NCBI RefSeq assembly: GCF_014191715.1
Contig: NZ_JACHWY010000001.1
Span: forward strand, 1 to 64,000
Origin: Litorivivens lipolytica
GTDB lineage: Bacteria > Pseudomonadota > Gammaproteobacteria > Pseudomonadales > Spongiibacteraceae
Reading direction: 5' to 3'
DNA: 64,000 nucleotides
The notes beneath the pieces were generated by a model that worked only from the letters and a program-made list of their open reading frames with translations, was not told where the DNA came from and did no database searches. The position numbers and the translations under genes are program-made. Each line of letters starts with the position of its first letter. Position 1 is the stretch's first letter. Positions 34,118 to 42,434 of this stretch are shown here, one piece after another.

Positions 34118-34974
34118 TTTATATTCTCCTCACGTTCGAACAGCACATCATAGTTCTCGAATGACCAATCCGTAAATGGTTTGGGATCCAGCCTGCGATG
34201 AAGATAACGAATTTCGTAGTGCAGGTGAGGAGCGCTGCTCATCCCGGTATTGCCAGTGTGACCAATCAGGTCGCCGCGCTGCACATAGTCACCCACGTTC
34301 ACCAGTATCTTGTCGAGGTGGCCGAAGGTGGAGCTGAACCCATAGTTGTGGTTGAGCTTGATCATATTGCCAAGGCCACTGCTTTTGTGGGGCGCGGCCC
34401 ACTCAACCACACCGTTAGCGGTGGCGTATACCGGTGTCCCGACCCGGGCGCTCATATCCAGACCGCCATGCATGGCCTTGCGATTGAGCACCGGATGAAC
34501 CCGCATGCCGTAGCCGCTGGTAAGACGGGTGTTCTTCAGGGGCAGGCCGCTGGGGATGGATTCCAGCATCAGGCGTTTCTGCTGGGCAGTGAGGGTGGCG
34601 GTGTCGAGGCGGTCAGAAATCGTGTTAGACGCCTGAGGTTTGAGGCCGATCAGGATCTCCAGATCACCCAGTTCATCGCTCATGCGGGTCAGGGCGTCGG
34701 CTTTTTCTTCAACCGCATGGAGCAGGCTTTTCTGCTTGCGCAGCAACTGCATGTTCTGTTCCTTGATATGTGACTGGTAGTCTTCAAGGGTTTTCAGATC
34801 CGAGTTGAGCGCAGCAACCTTGCTGGAGAGCATGTAGATGGCAAAGGCGCCAACCACAAACCCTAATGTGACCACGGTACCAACTGCGCCCAGCATACGG
34901 CGCATCAGCTGGCTTAAGTTGAAGTGACGGGCACCTCGGTAATCGGTAATCGTGACGGTGTATCTGTCTCGCAT
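34021..34974 (-). CDS. M23 family metallopeptidase, membrane-anchored
   Basis: A peptidoglycan DD-endopeptidase candidate of about 317 residues. The order is a short cytoplasmic N-terminus (MRDRYTVTITDYRGARHFNL), one membrane segment (about 30-52), a coiled coil (about 53-105), then the LytM/M23 domain. The Zn ligands are in HGGLDMSA and PHLHYEIRYLHR, both present, so it should be active. Homologues begin at MRDxYTVTIT, so the ATG at 34974 is used; an ATG at 35022 would add 16 residues and neither has a strong binding site. Its last 97 bases also encode the bactofilin N-terminus. It likely acts with that bactofilin in local cell-wall remodelling. Confidence 0.9.
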   Translation of the reverse strand: MRDRYTVTITDYRGARHFNLSQLMRRMLGAVGTVVTLGFVVGAFAIYMLSSKVAALNSDLKTLEDYQSHIKEQNMQLLRKQKSLLHAVEEKADALTRMSDELGDLEILIGLKPQASNTISDRLDTATLTAQQKRLMLESIPSGLPLKNTRLTSGYGMRVHPVLNRKAMHGGLDMSARVGTPVYATANGVVEWAAPHKSSGLGNMIKLNHNYGFSSTFGHLDKILVNVGDYVQRGDLIGHTGNTGMSSAPHLHYEIRYLHRRLDPKPFTDWSFENYDVLFEREENIKWDSLAESVRKAVISPERLLLQAEPKLSAISN

Positions 34975-35094
34975 TTCTTGGACTCTATCGTTTGGCACTT
35001 TGACGCCCTGAAAAACGGGCATCTGGGTGTGCGCGGCAGATTTCTATTGGTACTTTTACCTATTTGGGCCGCTATTGTGAAGCAGCTCACGGCA

Positions 35095-35286
35095 ATGCGC
35101 AATCCTGTGTTCGGGCCGCTTATTATCATTCTGGCTCTGTTAGGCTGCGCAAATTTTAACCAGAAAGCGCACTTTGGCAAGCTTTTTGACCCGGAAGCGA
35201 GCAATTTAGGAGCAGATCCGCTTATATACCAAACATTTCTGGAGGTGATGACTTTGTTTCATGGAGCGGCAGATGAGCGCGGATAG
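35095..35286 (+). CDS. Possible small lipoprotein
   Basis: A 63-codon frame encodes a short lipoprotein-like signal (MRNPVFGPLIIILALLGC, lipobox ALLGC) and a polar 45-residue tail. It sits in the 300-bp space between the divergent M23 gene and the sterol-desaturase-like gene, and overlaps the latter by 14 bp. Its ribosome-binding site is weak. I do not recognise the tail. It may be a real small gene coupled to the hydroxylase or a chance frame. Confidence 0.35.
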   Translation: MRNPVFGPLIIILALLGCANFNQKAHFGKLFDPEASNLGADPLIYQTFLEVMTLFHGAADERG

Positions 35287-36064
35287 CTGGCGACTACTCA
35301 CCTTTGGTGGCGTGCTGGCACTGATGTTCGCTTGGGAATGGTTGCGCCCCCACCGCAGTGGGCGAAGCACTTCCCGTCGCTGGGTTAATTTAACGCTGAT
35401 GCTGATCGATACCGCCTTACTGCGTCTTACCCTGCCGGTACTCGCTGTGGGAGTCGCGTGGCAGGCGCAAGCCCAGAATACGGGCTTTTTCAATCGTGTG
35501 GAGCTGCCGGGATGGCTGGAGTTTGGCGCGGCGCTGGTGATATTGGATCTGCTGATCTACTGGCAACATCGCCTGTTTCACCGCTGGCCGTGGCTGTGGC
35601 GCCTGCATGCCATGCACCACAGTGATACGGCGATTGATGTGACCACGGGAGTGCGCTTTCACCCGCTGGAGATTTTGTTGTCGATGCTGATCAAGATGGC
35701 TGCGGTGTGGGTGATCGGTGCCAGCCCACTGGCAGTGGTGGTCTTTGAAATCGCCCTCAATGCAGCCTCGCTATTTAATCATGGCAATGTCGTCTTGCCG
35801 CGTCGCTGGGAACCGTATTTGCGCCGTCTAATGGTGACGCCTGAAATGCATCGGATACATCACTCACCGGAGCCGGATGAGCACCATCGCAATTTCGGTT
35901 TTACCGTGTCGTGGTGGGATCGCTGCTTCGGCAGTTATTGTGCTCGTGCGCGGCTCGGAGACGAGCAGGTTGAAGCAGGGCTTGATGCATTCCGCGAAAC
36001 TTCCCGGCAGAGCCTGTGGTCATTGTTAACCCAGCCTTTCAGCCGAGGTCCCTTTCCTCGCTAG
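35273..36064 (+). CDS. Sterol desaturase/fatty acid hydroxylase family protein
   Basis: A 263-residue membrane di-iron oxygenase family member (PF04116). The histidine motifs are HRLFHRWPWLWRLHAMHHSD (residues about 100-119) and, near 195-210, MHRIHHSPEPDEHHRNFG. About four hydrophobic segments flank them. Such enzymes hydroxylate or desaturate lipids, sterols or carotenoids. GGAG six bases before the ATG at 35273 supports that start; an ATG at 35261 is also possible behind GGAGGTGA. It converges with the thioesterase gene and overlaps it by 26 bp. The substrate is unknown. Confidence 0.85.
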   Translation: MSADSWRLLTFGGVLALMFAWEWLRPHRSGRSTSRRWVNLTLMLIDTALLRLTLPVLAVGVAWQAQAQNTGFFNRVELPGWLEFGAALVILDLLIYWQHRLFHRWPWLWRLHAMHHSDTAIDVTTGVRFHPLEILLSMLIKMAAVWVIGASPLAVVVFEIALNAASLFNHGNVVLPRRWEPYLRRLMVTPEMHRIHHSPEPDEHHRNFGFTVSWWDRCFGSYCARARLGDEQVEAGLDAFRETSRQSLWSLLTQPFSRGPFPR

Positions 36065-36503
36065 CCGTGATCACTGCGCCACCGTAAATATCCCTGAACA
36101 CCGCTGGCATCCGCTTTGCCTTGCCGTTTGACAGGCTGATGCAGACCAGTTGCCAGCGCCCGCGCAGCAGGGTGTTACCGGTGGTTTTGTGGCGTAGCTG
36201 AAAGCTGCGCTCCAGCTGCAGGCGATTGTCACAGTGTGTCAGCCAGGTGCCCAGTTCCAGTTCGTCGCCGAGATAGGCTGCGCTGATGTAGTCGTAGTCT
36301 GCATGGCGGATAGCCATGGCTGCATTGAGTTCGCGGTAGTGTTCAATCCCGAGCCCCAGTGCTTTGGAATGCTCCCAGCCCGCTCGTTGACACCATTCAA
36401 CGTAGACGGTGTTGTTGAGGTGTTGCAGCACGTCGATATGCTCAGAGGCAACCGTGAAATCGAGTACAAAGGGTTGGGGGTAGTCCCAGCGTGAGTTGTT
36501 CAT
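36039..36503 (-). CDS. 4HBT-family acyl-CoA thioesterase
   Basis: A 154-residue hotdog protein of the 4-hydroxybenzoyl-CoA thioesterase/YbgC type. The active-site signature is HIDVLQHLNNTVYVEWCQRAGWEHSKALG (residues about 22-50 including flanks), in which the catalytic acid is usually Asp before the NN pair (here LQHLNN, so the Asp is displaced to HIDV). The strand LERSFQLRHKTTGNTLLRGR follows. Its ATG overlaps the marC stop (ATGA), so translation is coupled. The substrate is unknown. Confidence 0.82.
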   Translation of the reverse strand: MNNSRWDYPQPFVLDFTVASEHIDVLQHLNNTVYVEWCQRAGWEHSKALGLGIEHYRELNAAMAIRHADYDYISAAYLGDELELGTWLTHCDNRLQLERSFQLRHKTTGNTLLRGRWQLVCISLSNGKAKRMPAVFRDIYGGAVITASEERDLG

Positions 36504-37141
36504 CCGCCGCCCAGAGAAAACAGCTGTGCCTGACCGATACCGTCAAACAGGAATTGCACCGCCAGCGCGGTTAGCAAAATGCCAAAGACCCGCGTAATAA
36601 CCTGAATGCCGGTGACGCCGAGAAAGCGGTTGATTTCGCCGGCCATCAGCATCGAGATCAGGGTCAGTAGCACGATAACCGCCAGTGATCCGATCACAAT
36701 CGCTTGATGCATCAAGTTGCCCTGAGCTTCTGCCATCAGCAGCAGGGTGGCGCCGATCGCACCGGGCCCGGCAATCAATGGCGTAGCGAGGGGGAATACG
36801 GCGATATCGTGCTTTTCAATTGCCTCGTTGTCTTCATCCACAGTGGTGGTGGTTGCGCCAGAGGGGCGGGCAAAGACCATATCGATACCAATTAACAACA
36901 GCAGAATGCCGCCGGCAGCGCGCAGGGCCGCCAGCGAGATCCCCAGACTGTCTAGAATAAACCGGCCGACCAGGGCAAAAACAATCAGAATGATCAGGGC
37001 GATTGCGGAGGATTTATAGGCAATACGCCGCCGTTCCTTGCGCGAGAGTGCAACGGTAAAGGCCGCAAACATGGTCGCCACGTCAATCGGGCCAACCGTT
37101 GCGAAAAAGGTGGTCAGCGCCACCGCAGCGTATTCAGTCAT
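36500..37141 (-). CDS. MarC family integral membrane protein
   Basis: A 213-residue protein with six predicted membrane segments, matching MarC/UPF0056 (NAAT family). The N-terminus FFATVGPIDVATMFAAFTVA and the GGILLLLIGIDMVFARPSGA stretch are characteristic. The central PLATPLIAGPGAIGATLLLM block, near residues 117-136, is the most conserved MarC motif. The function is poorly defined; some members were reported as amino-acid transporters, and the old link to antibiotic resistance is not supported. It overlaps the downstream thioesterase by four bases. Confidence 0.92.
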   Translation of the reverse strand: MTEYAAVALTTFFATVGPIDVATMFAAFTVALSRKERRRIAYKSSAIALIILIVFALVGRFILDSLGISLAALRAAGGILLLLIGIDMVFARPSGATTTTVDEDNEAIEKHDIAVFPLATPLIAGPGAIGATLLLMAEAQGNLMHQAIVIGSLAVIVLLTLISMLMAGEINRFLGVTGIQVITRVFGILLTALAVQFLFDGIGQAQLFSLGGG

Positions 37142-37391
37142 GGCGGCAACCTTACTGGCAAAGCGAGAAAGCGTCCAGCTCGATAACGCTGGTTTCGTCC
37201 AAGATAGCTAAGTGACAAAGCGTGAGACGGATCACGGCTGGCGCAGTGTGTGAAGACCAAGCTGCAGATTTGGGGTAGGGTTTAAAAAATGCCTCAGCGC
37301 TCGTAGCGAGGTGTGGCTAAAAACAAAAACACAACAAAAACGATTAGTAACGCGGGGCAAAGGCTTGCCGCGCAACTTCGGGAAAAAACAC

Positions 37392-39389
37392 GTGAAATTA
37401 CCGCCTGTTTGCGTGCACCGAGCGATACGGTGTACGGCCATGGTTCTGTCTGTGGCTTTGCTCTCTGCCTGTAATAGCGATTCCAGCAGCACTCCGCCGC
37501 CGCTGGTGAGTGAAACCAGCCCCGCACCGCCCCCGGAACTGTTTGAGGCCTTTCGCCTGGCGCGACAGGCGAGTTTCGGCCCCAGCACCGCGCTGGTTTC
37601 AGATATTCGTCGGCAGGGAATAGAGGCCTGGGTCGACGCACAACTTAACGCGCCTTCCGCCTATGACGATCCGAGCGATGACCGCCTTTCGCACCTGCAG
37701 AGAATGATTGAGCTTGCCGTTGCATTGGAGCCGGATGCGGACTGGTATCCGGACAATCTGGCGGCCGCTGCCGGCGAGCCAGTGTTCAGCGGCGCCGCAT
37801 CGCGTTATAGCCTTCACTACCAGAACAGTGCCTGGTTCGAGAATGCTTTGCAGGCACCGGACCAACTTCGTCAGCGAGTGGCTTACGCGCTCAGCCAGAT
37901 TCTGGTGGTGTCTCACTCGGAGGCGCCGCTGGATGATCGTGCGGAAGCGTTGGCGCACTACTTCGATATTCTGGCCAGCCATGCCTTCGGTAATTTCCGC
38001 GAACTGATCGGCGATGTGGCACGCAGCCCGGCAATGGGGATTTATCTGTCCCATCAAGGCAACCGCAAAGCGGACGGTGGGCTGACCAAGCCCGATGAAA
38101 ACTTTGCCCGCGAATTGATGCAACTGTTCACCATCGGCCTATACCAGCTCAATCTGGATAGCACGCCAAAAACAGATGCGAACGGTCAGCTGGTTCCGAC
38201 CTACACTCAGGACGATATTGAAGAGCTGTCGAAGGTCATGACCGGTTGGGACCTGCAGTTTAACGGTGACAATTACGGCCGTATTCGACATGACGAAGGC
38301 AGCTTGATTCACCCTATGGAATTTAACGCCGACCAGCACGAATCCGAAGAAAAGCGCGTGTTGGGGCAGGTGATTGCACAAGGGCTGGCGGAAGGTGCGG
38401 ATCTGGATGCCGCGCTCGATATATTATTCCAGCACGCCAATACCGCGCCTTTTATATCCCGTCAGCTGATTCAGCGACTGGTCTCTTCCAATCCCTCTCC
38501 TGCCTATGTAGAGCGAGTTGCCAGCGTTTTTGAAAATAATGGCTTTGGTGAACGCGGTGATTTGAAAGCTGTCGTCCGCGCCATCCTGCTGGACCCGGAA
38601 GCGCGAGATGAAAATCAGGCCCGGCAGCCGCAGCGTGGCAAAGTCGCCGAACCTCTGTTGGCTTATACGGGGTTGCTGCGCGCCTTTTCCGCGCGGCCAC
38701 TCGACGGTTGGTACAACAATAAAGTCGAAGGCAGCACGCCGGCAGTAAATGGCGCCTATTACTTCCGTTCGGATTTTGCCTGGGATCTGGGGCAGGCCGC
38801 ACTGCGTTCGCCGTCAGTGTTCAATTTCTACAGCCCGGATTTTGTGCCGCAGGATGCTTTTTATCACGACGGGGCCGATGGGCGAGCACTGGTGTTGCCC
38901 GAATTGCAATTGCGTACCCCGGCCAATATTGCGGGTATGCAGGCCCTGTTGCAGACGGATAACAATAGCTTGCTGGAGGTGAATCGGCTGATCGCAAAGT
39001 CCGGCAGCATCGAGCAGTTTGTGGCGGATACCGACAGTTGGATGAATCGGGATCAAATTGTGCTGGTGGACTATAGCCCCATGCTGGAAACCTTCGATGT
39101 GGCTCTGGATGGGGTCAAGGATGGCGTTTACGAGGGGCTCGACAGCAGCGATCAGGATGCCAGTCGTCGCACCGCTCGTCAGCGCGCCATTAGTGCAACC
39201 TTGGCAACACTGGAGCTGCTGTTGCTCGGCAACCAGGTTATTCCCGACACCGAACGCGCGGCGCTGATTGACTACTTCGATACCGACTCCCGTTTTCGCT
39301 GGGGCAGCGAGAGTGAGCGTGTTCATAAAATCGTGAATTACATGGTGCAGTACATCGCGCTATCTCCTGACTACCTGGCGAGGAACTGA
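37392..39389 (+). CDS. DUF1800 family lipoprotein
   Basis: A large exported protein of about 665 residues of the DUF1800 family (PF08811). The GTG start at 37392 gives a lipoprotein signal with positive n-region, hydrophobic core and lipobox LSAC (near residue 27); GGGA is suitably placed before it. The open frame reaches 37311 but that leader lacks a binding site. Family motifs are FRLARQASFGPSTALVSDIR near residue 55, ENFARELMQLFTIGLYQLN near residue 235, and SVFNFYSPDFVPQDAF near residue 475. It is followed two bases later by a DUF1501 gene, the standard partner in many environmental bacteria. The role of the pair is undefined. Confidence 0.9.
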   Translation: MKLPPVCVHRAIRCTAMVLSVALLSACNSDSSSTPPPLVSETSPAPPPELFEAFRLARQASFGPSTALVSDIRRQGIEAWVDAQLNAPSAYDDPSDDRLSHLQRMIELAVALEPDADWYPDNLAAAAGEPVFSGAASRYSLHYQNSAWFENALQAPDQLRQRVAYALSQILVVSHSEAPLDDRAEALAHYFDILASHAFGNFRELIGDVARSPAMGIYLSHQGNRKADGGLTKPDENFARELMQLFTIGLYQLNLDSTPKTDANGQLVPTYTQDDIEELSKVMTGWDLQFNGDNYGRIRHDEGSLIHPMEFNADQHESEEKRVLGQVIAQGLAEGADLDAALDILFQHANTAPFISRQLIQRLVSSNPSPAYVERVASVFENNGFGERGDLKAVVRAILLDPEARDENQARQPQRGKVAEPLLAYTGLLRAFSARPLDGWYNNKVEGSTPAVNGAYYFRSDFAWDLGQAALRSPSVFNFYSPDFVPQDAFYHDGADGRALVLPELQLRTPANIAGMQALLQTDNNSLLEVNRLIAKSGSIEQFVADTDSWMNRDQIVLVDYSPMLETFDVALDGVKDGVYEGLDSSDQDASRRTARQRAISATLATLELLLLGNQVIPDTERAALIDYFDTDSRFRWGSESERVHKIVNYMVQYIALSPDYLARN

Positions 39390-39391
39390 GC

Positions 39392-40987
39392 ATGACCGAG
39401 ATGAATCGTCGAAACTTTTTACAGACTCTGCTCGGTGGTAGCGCGCTGGCCGCGACTGGCGGTGTCGGCACGCTATATTCCGGGCTGGCCCGGGCAGCGG
39501 CTCCCGCCTTTGACGACTATAAGGCGCTGGTGATTGTGTACCTCTACGGGGGTAACGACGCCTTTAATATGACGGTGCCACGTGGCACGGGCACCAGCAG
39601 TCACGATACCTATGCGGCCAGCCGCGGTTCAGTCGCGATAAGTGATGTCATCCGGAATCCTGGCCGGGATCTAAAAAACTCGGGCAATCCCTATGACGCC
39701 CCCGGCCTGATGACCGATGCCCAGAAATACCTCAACGGTCTTTATCAGTTTGATGGCGTTGGCTTTAATGCGCTGATGCCCGAGCTGGCTCAGCTTTATG
39801 CGGATAAGCGCGCAGCGGTGGTGGCCAATGTCGGAAGCCTGATTCAGCCTGTGGTTAAAGAAGAGCTGCACTCGACTCCGCTTCCGCCGTTTCTCTATGC
39901 CCATAATCATCAAACAAGGGCGATGGAAACGGGCTGGGCTGATAATCTCAGCGCCAATGGTTGGGCGGGGCGTTTGGCTGATCTGTGGGAGGTCCACCAG
40001 CTGTCGGGTGTGAACGGTGGTTCGCCACTGGGTCTGAATGTATCGTTCAGTGGCAATAGCCGGCTACAAACGGGCAGTTTCAGCAGTGCTGCTGTAATGT
40101 CGCCTAATGCGCAGCGGCTTTTTACGGGCAATTTCAACGTCGATGTTTTTCGTTCTTTGAACGAAGGCGTTGATGGCGATCATCCCATTCGCCGTGTTTT
40201 GCACGCGGCCAATCGCAAGACGGCGGATCTGTCGGATATTATCTCCGAGCAGTTCGCGGAAACCGCAGCTGCATTCGATGACTTGAATAATTCCTATGGT
40301 CAAAAGCTGTTTTCGAACCCCGATGACGAAGATGCGACGGGGGAGGATTCCTTAAATCTACAGGGTCGCCTGTCGGGGCAAGCGTTGCGGGGGCTGAAAG
40401 CCGTTGCTCGCATGATCAAGTTGTCGACGGAGTCGCTTGGTCTCAACCGGCAAATCTTTTATGTAGGGATAGGCGGATTCGATAATCACTCCGCACTGAC
40501 CTCGAAACACCCCCTGTTGTTACGCGAATTGAGTCTCGCTCTGAGCGATTTCACTACGGCAATGGACCATCTCGGGCTGGCCGATCAGGTGATGGTCGGT
40601 ACACTGTCCGATTTCGGGCGAACCTTGGGTAATAACGGTGATGGCACTGATCACGCCTGGGCGGGCAACAATATCCTGCTGGGCGGTGGTATGGACGGGG
40701 GGCGCGTGCTGGGTGACTGGCCCGATCTCACTTTGAGCGGCGAGAGCGATACCGCCCAGCGCAATGGCCGTGGGCGCTTGATTCCGACCACCTCGGTTGA
40801 TCAATATCTGGCCACTCTGTGCAGCTGGTTTGGGGTTGAGGATGACAATATGTCGGACCTTTTCCCGAATTTGCAGAATTTTGCCACGGGTTCGGATGTT
40901 CGGAGTGCGTATCTTGCCCTGCAGTCTAGCGAAGAAGAGCCTTCTGAGCCGGGCCTGCCCTTGCCGTCATTGCCGGGTCTGGGCTGA
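39392..40987 (+). CDS. DUF1501 family protein, Tat-exported
   Basis: A 531-residue protein of the DUF1501 (PF07394) family, distantly related to the alkaline phosphatase/sulfatase fold. The N-terminus has a twin-arginine signal (MNRRNFLQTLLGGSALAATG, then ARAAAP cleavage region), so it is exported folded, likely with a bound cofactor or metal. Motifs in order are LVIVYLYGGNDAFNMTVPRG (residues about 47-66), FLYAHNHQTRAMETGWAD, GIGGFDNHSALTSKHPLL and LSDFGRTLGNNGDGTDHAWA, which hold His/Asp candidates for metal binding. The tail is Pro/Gly/Leu-rich. It is co-transcribed with the DUF1800 gene. No reaction is assigned. Confidence 0.9.
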   Translation: MTEMNRRNFLQTLLGGSALAATGGVGTLYSGLARAAAPAFDDYKALVIVYLYGGNDAFNMTVPRGTGTSSHDTYAASRGSVAISDVIRNPGRDLKNSGNPYDAPGLMTDAQKYLNGLYQFDGVGFNALMPELAQLYADKRAAVVANVGSLIQPVVKEELHSTPLPPFLYAHNHQTRAMETGWADNLSANGWAGRLADLWEVHQLSGVNGGSPLGLNVSFSGNSRLQTGSFSSAAVMSPNAQRLFTGNFNVDVFRSLNEGVDGDHPIRRVLHAANRKTADLSDIISEQFAETAAAFDDLNNSYGQKLFSNPDDEDATGEDSLNLQGRLSGQALRGLKAVARMIKLSTESLGLNRQIFYVGIGGFDNHSALTSKHPLLLRELSLALSDFTTAMDHLGLADQVMVGTLSDFGRTLGNNGDGTDHAWAGNNILLGGGMDGGRVLGDWPDLTLSGESDTAQRNGRGRLIPTTSVDQYLATLCSWFGVEDDNMSDLFPNLQNFATGSDVRSAYLALQSSEEEPSEPGLPLPSLPGLG

Positions 40988-41081
40988 GCTGACGCCAGCC
41001 CGGCGTCTGCCCGCGAGGCTGCCAGCCAAGAAACTTTCCTGATAAACTAGCGCGCTAGGTTGTAACAACGGGTTGGGTTGT

Positions 41082-42128
41082 ATGGAGCAGCAGGTAACTC
41101 CTCAACAGCAGTGGGTGCGCGATCATCTGGATAGTCTCGATGCTGAGACGACCGAGTCGAGTGCCAATCGCGACGAACAGATTGAGCGTATCAAGGCACT
41201 ATTACAGGCGCGTGACGCTGTTCTGGTGGCGCATTACTACACCGATCCGGAAATTCAGGCCTTGGCCGAAGAGACCGGTGGCTGCGTGTCTGACTCGCTG
41301 GAGATGGCCCGCTTCGGACGTGATCATCCTGCGTCCACGCTGGTCGTCGCTGGCGTCAAGTTCATGGGAGAGACAGCCAAGATCCTGTCGCCGGACAAGC
41401 GCGTGCTGATGCCTACCCTTGAAGCGACCTGTTCACTCGATATCGGCTGTCCCGCCGATGAATTTTCCGCTTTCTGTGATCACCACCCGGACCGTACGGT
41501 GGTGGTGTATGCGAATACCTCTGCGGCCGTTAAAGCCCGTGCTGACTGGGTTGTGACGTCGAGTATTGCCCTGAAAGTGGTGGACTACCTCGATTCCCAA
41601 GGCCAGAAAATTCTCTGGGCCCCGGACAAGCATCTTGGCAGCTATGTGCAGAAGGAAACCGGTGCCGATGTGCTGTTGTGGGATGGCGCCTGTATCGTTC
41701 ACGACGAGTTCAAGGCCAAGGGGTTGATGGATCTGAAGGCCGTCTACCCAGACGCCGCGGTGTTGGTTCACCCGGAATCTCCGGCCTCGGTAGTAGAGCT
41801 GGCGGATGTGGTGGGCTCAACGACCCAGATCATCAACGCGGCCCGCGAACTGCCCAACGAGCGCTTTATCGTGGCGACGGATCAGGGCATTTTCTACAAG
41901 TTGCAGCAGCTGGTGCCGGACAAGGAATTTCTGGTTGCGCCGACTGCGGGTAATGGGGCGACTTGTCGCAGCTGCGCCAACTGCCCGTGGATGGCCATGA
42001 ATGCGCTGGATAATCTGGCCGAGGCTTTGGATAAAGGCTTGAATGAAGTCTTTGTTGAGCCGGCGCTGATTGAAAAAGCGCTGGTGCCGCTGGACCGCAT
42101 GCTGGATTTTGCCAGTAAGAATCTTTGA
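41082..42128 (+). CDS. nadA: Quinolinate synthase A
   Basis: A [4Fe-4S] enzyme that condenses iminoaspartate with dihydroxyacetone phosphate to quinolinate in NAD biosynthesis, 348 residues. Cluster ligands are the Cys in [11 protein letters not shown], the Cys in [11 protein letters not shown] and those in [30 protein letters not shown] near residues 48-67 and [20 protein letters not shown] are substrate-binding blocks. The ATG at 41082 is preferred over a TTG nine bases upstream. No nadB or nadC is in the window. A palindromic repeat lies right behind it. Confidence 0.96.
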   Translation: MEQQVTPQQQWVRDHLDSLDAETTESSANRDEQIERIKALLQARDAVLVAHYYTDPEIQALAEETGGCVSDSLEMARFGRDHPASTLVVAGVKFMGETAKILSPDKRVLMPTLEATCSLDIGCPADEFSAFCDHHPDRTVVVYANTSAAVKARADWVVTSSIALKVVDYLDSQGQKILWAPDKHLGSYVQKETGADVLLWDGACIVHDEFKAKGLMDLKAVYPDAAVLVHPESPASVVELADVVGSTTQIINAARELPNERFIVATDQGIFYKLQQLVPDKEFLVAPTAGNGATCRSCANCPWMAMNALDNLAEALDKGLNEVFVEPALIEKALVPLDRMLDFASKNL

Positions 42129-42434
42129 TTCGCCGCCTTGGTTTATATCCCCGGCGTCATTGCGTAGCCACAGCACTTCGTGGGGCGCGATAAGCATAGC
42201 GAAGCAATATCAATCCTTTGGCAGAGTGCTTAGGGAGATTGCTTCGCTACACTCGCAATGACGGCGGCTATAAGGCGGATGTTGATAAAACCCTCAGTCA
42301 TCACGAGGAGCACAGCGACGCGGTGATCTCGACCTGTCGCTGACATGTTGATGAAGATTAATTGCCATGCCCGCGAAGTGTTGTGTGCAAGCAATTACAG
42401 TGGCTGTTGGCGGTAGAACTCACCACCGTCGCTC
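42129..42434. other. 306-bp intergenic region with a dispersed repeat
   Basis: The space between convergent nadA and bepA contains no credible gene. It holds the CGTCATTGCG element (42155-42263). The remaining part (about 42264-42434) includes a TCATCACGAGGAGCACAGCG segment resembling a decayed further repeat half and otherwise shows nothing I recognise. Confidence 0.6.
42155..42263. repeat. CGTCATTGCG-family inverted-repeat element, copy 1
   Basis: The element is bounded by CGTCATTGCG on the left and CGCAATGACG on the right, with inner GCGAAGCAATAT and GAGATTGCTTCGCTA segments. About 109 bp, no coding capacity. Read on the minus strand it matches the inner part of copy 2 at 54929-55036 over nearly its whole length, including the CTGCCA and CGAAGTGCTGTGG blocks. 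This is the layout of a MITE or REP-type mobile repeat. Confidence 0.85.

Noticed and set aside
42155-42263. CRISPR-like array or insertion sequence
   Set aside because: The repeats are inverted pairs at dispersed sites, not regularly spaced direct repeats, and no transposase or cas gene is in the window.
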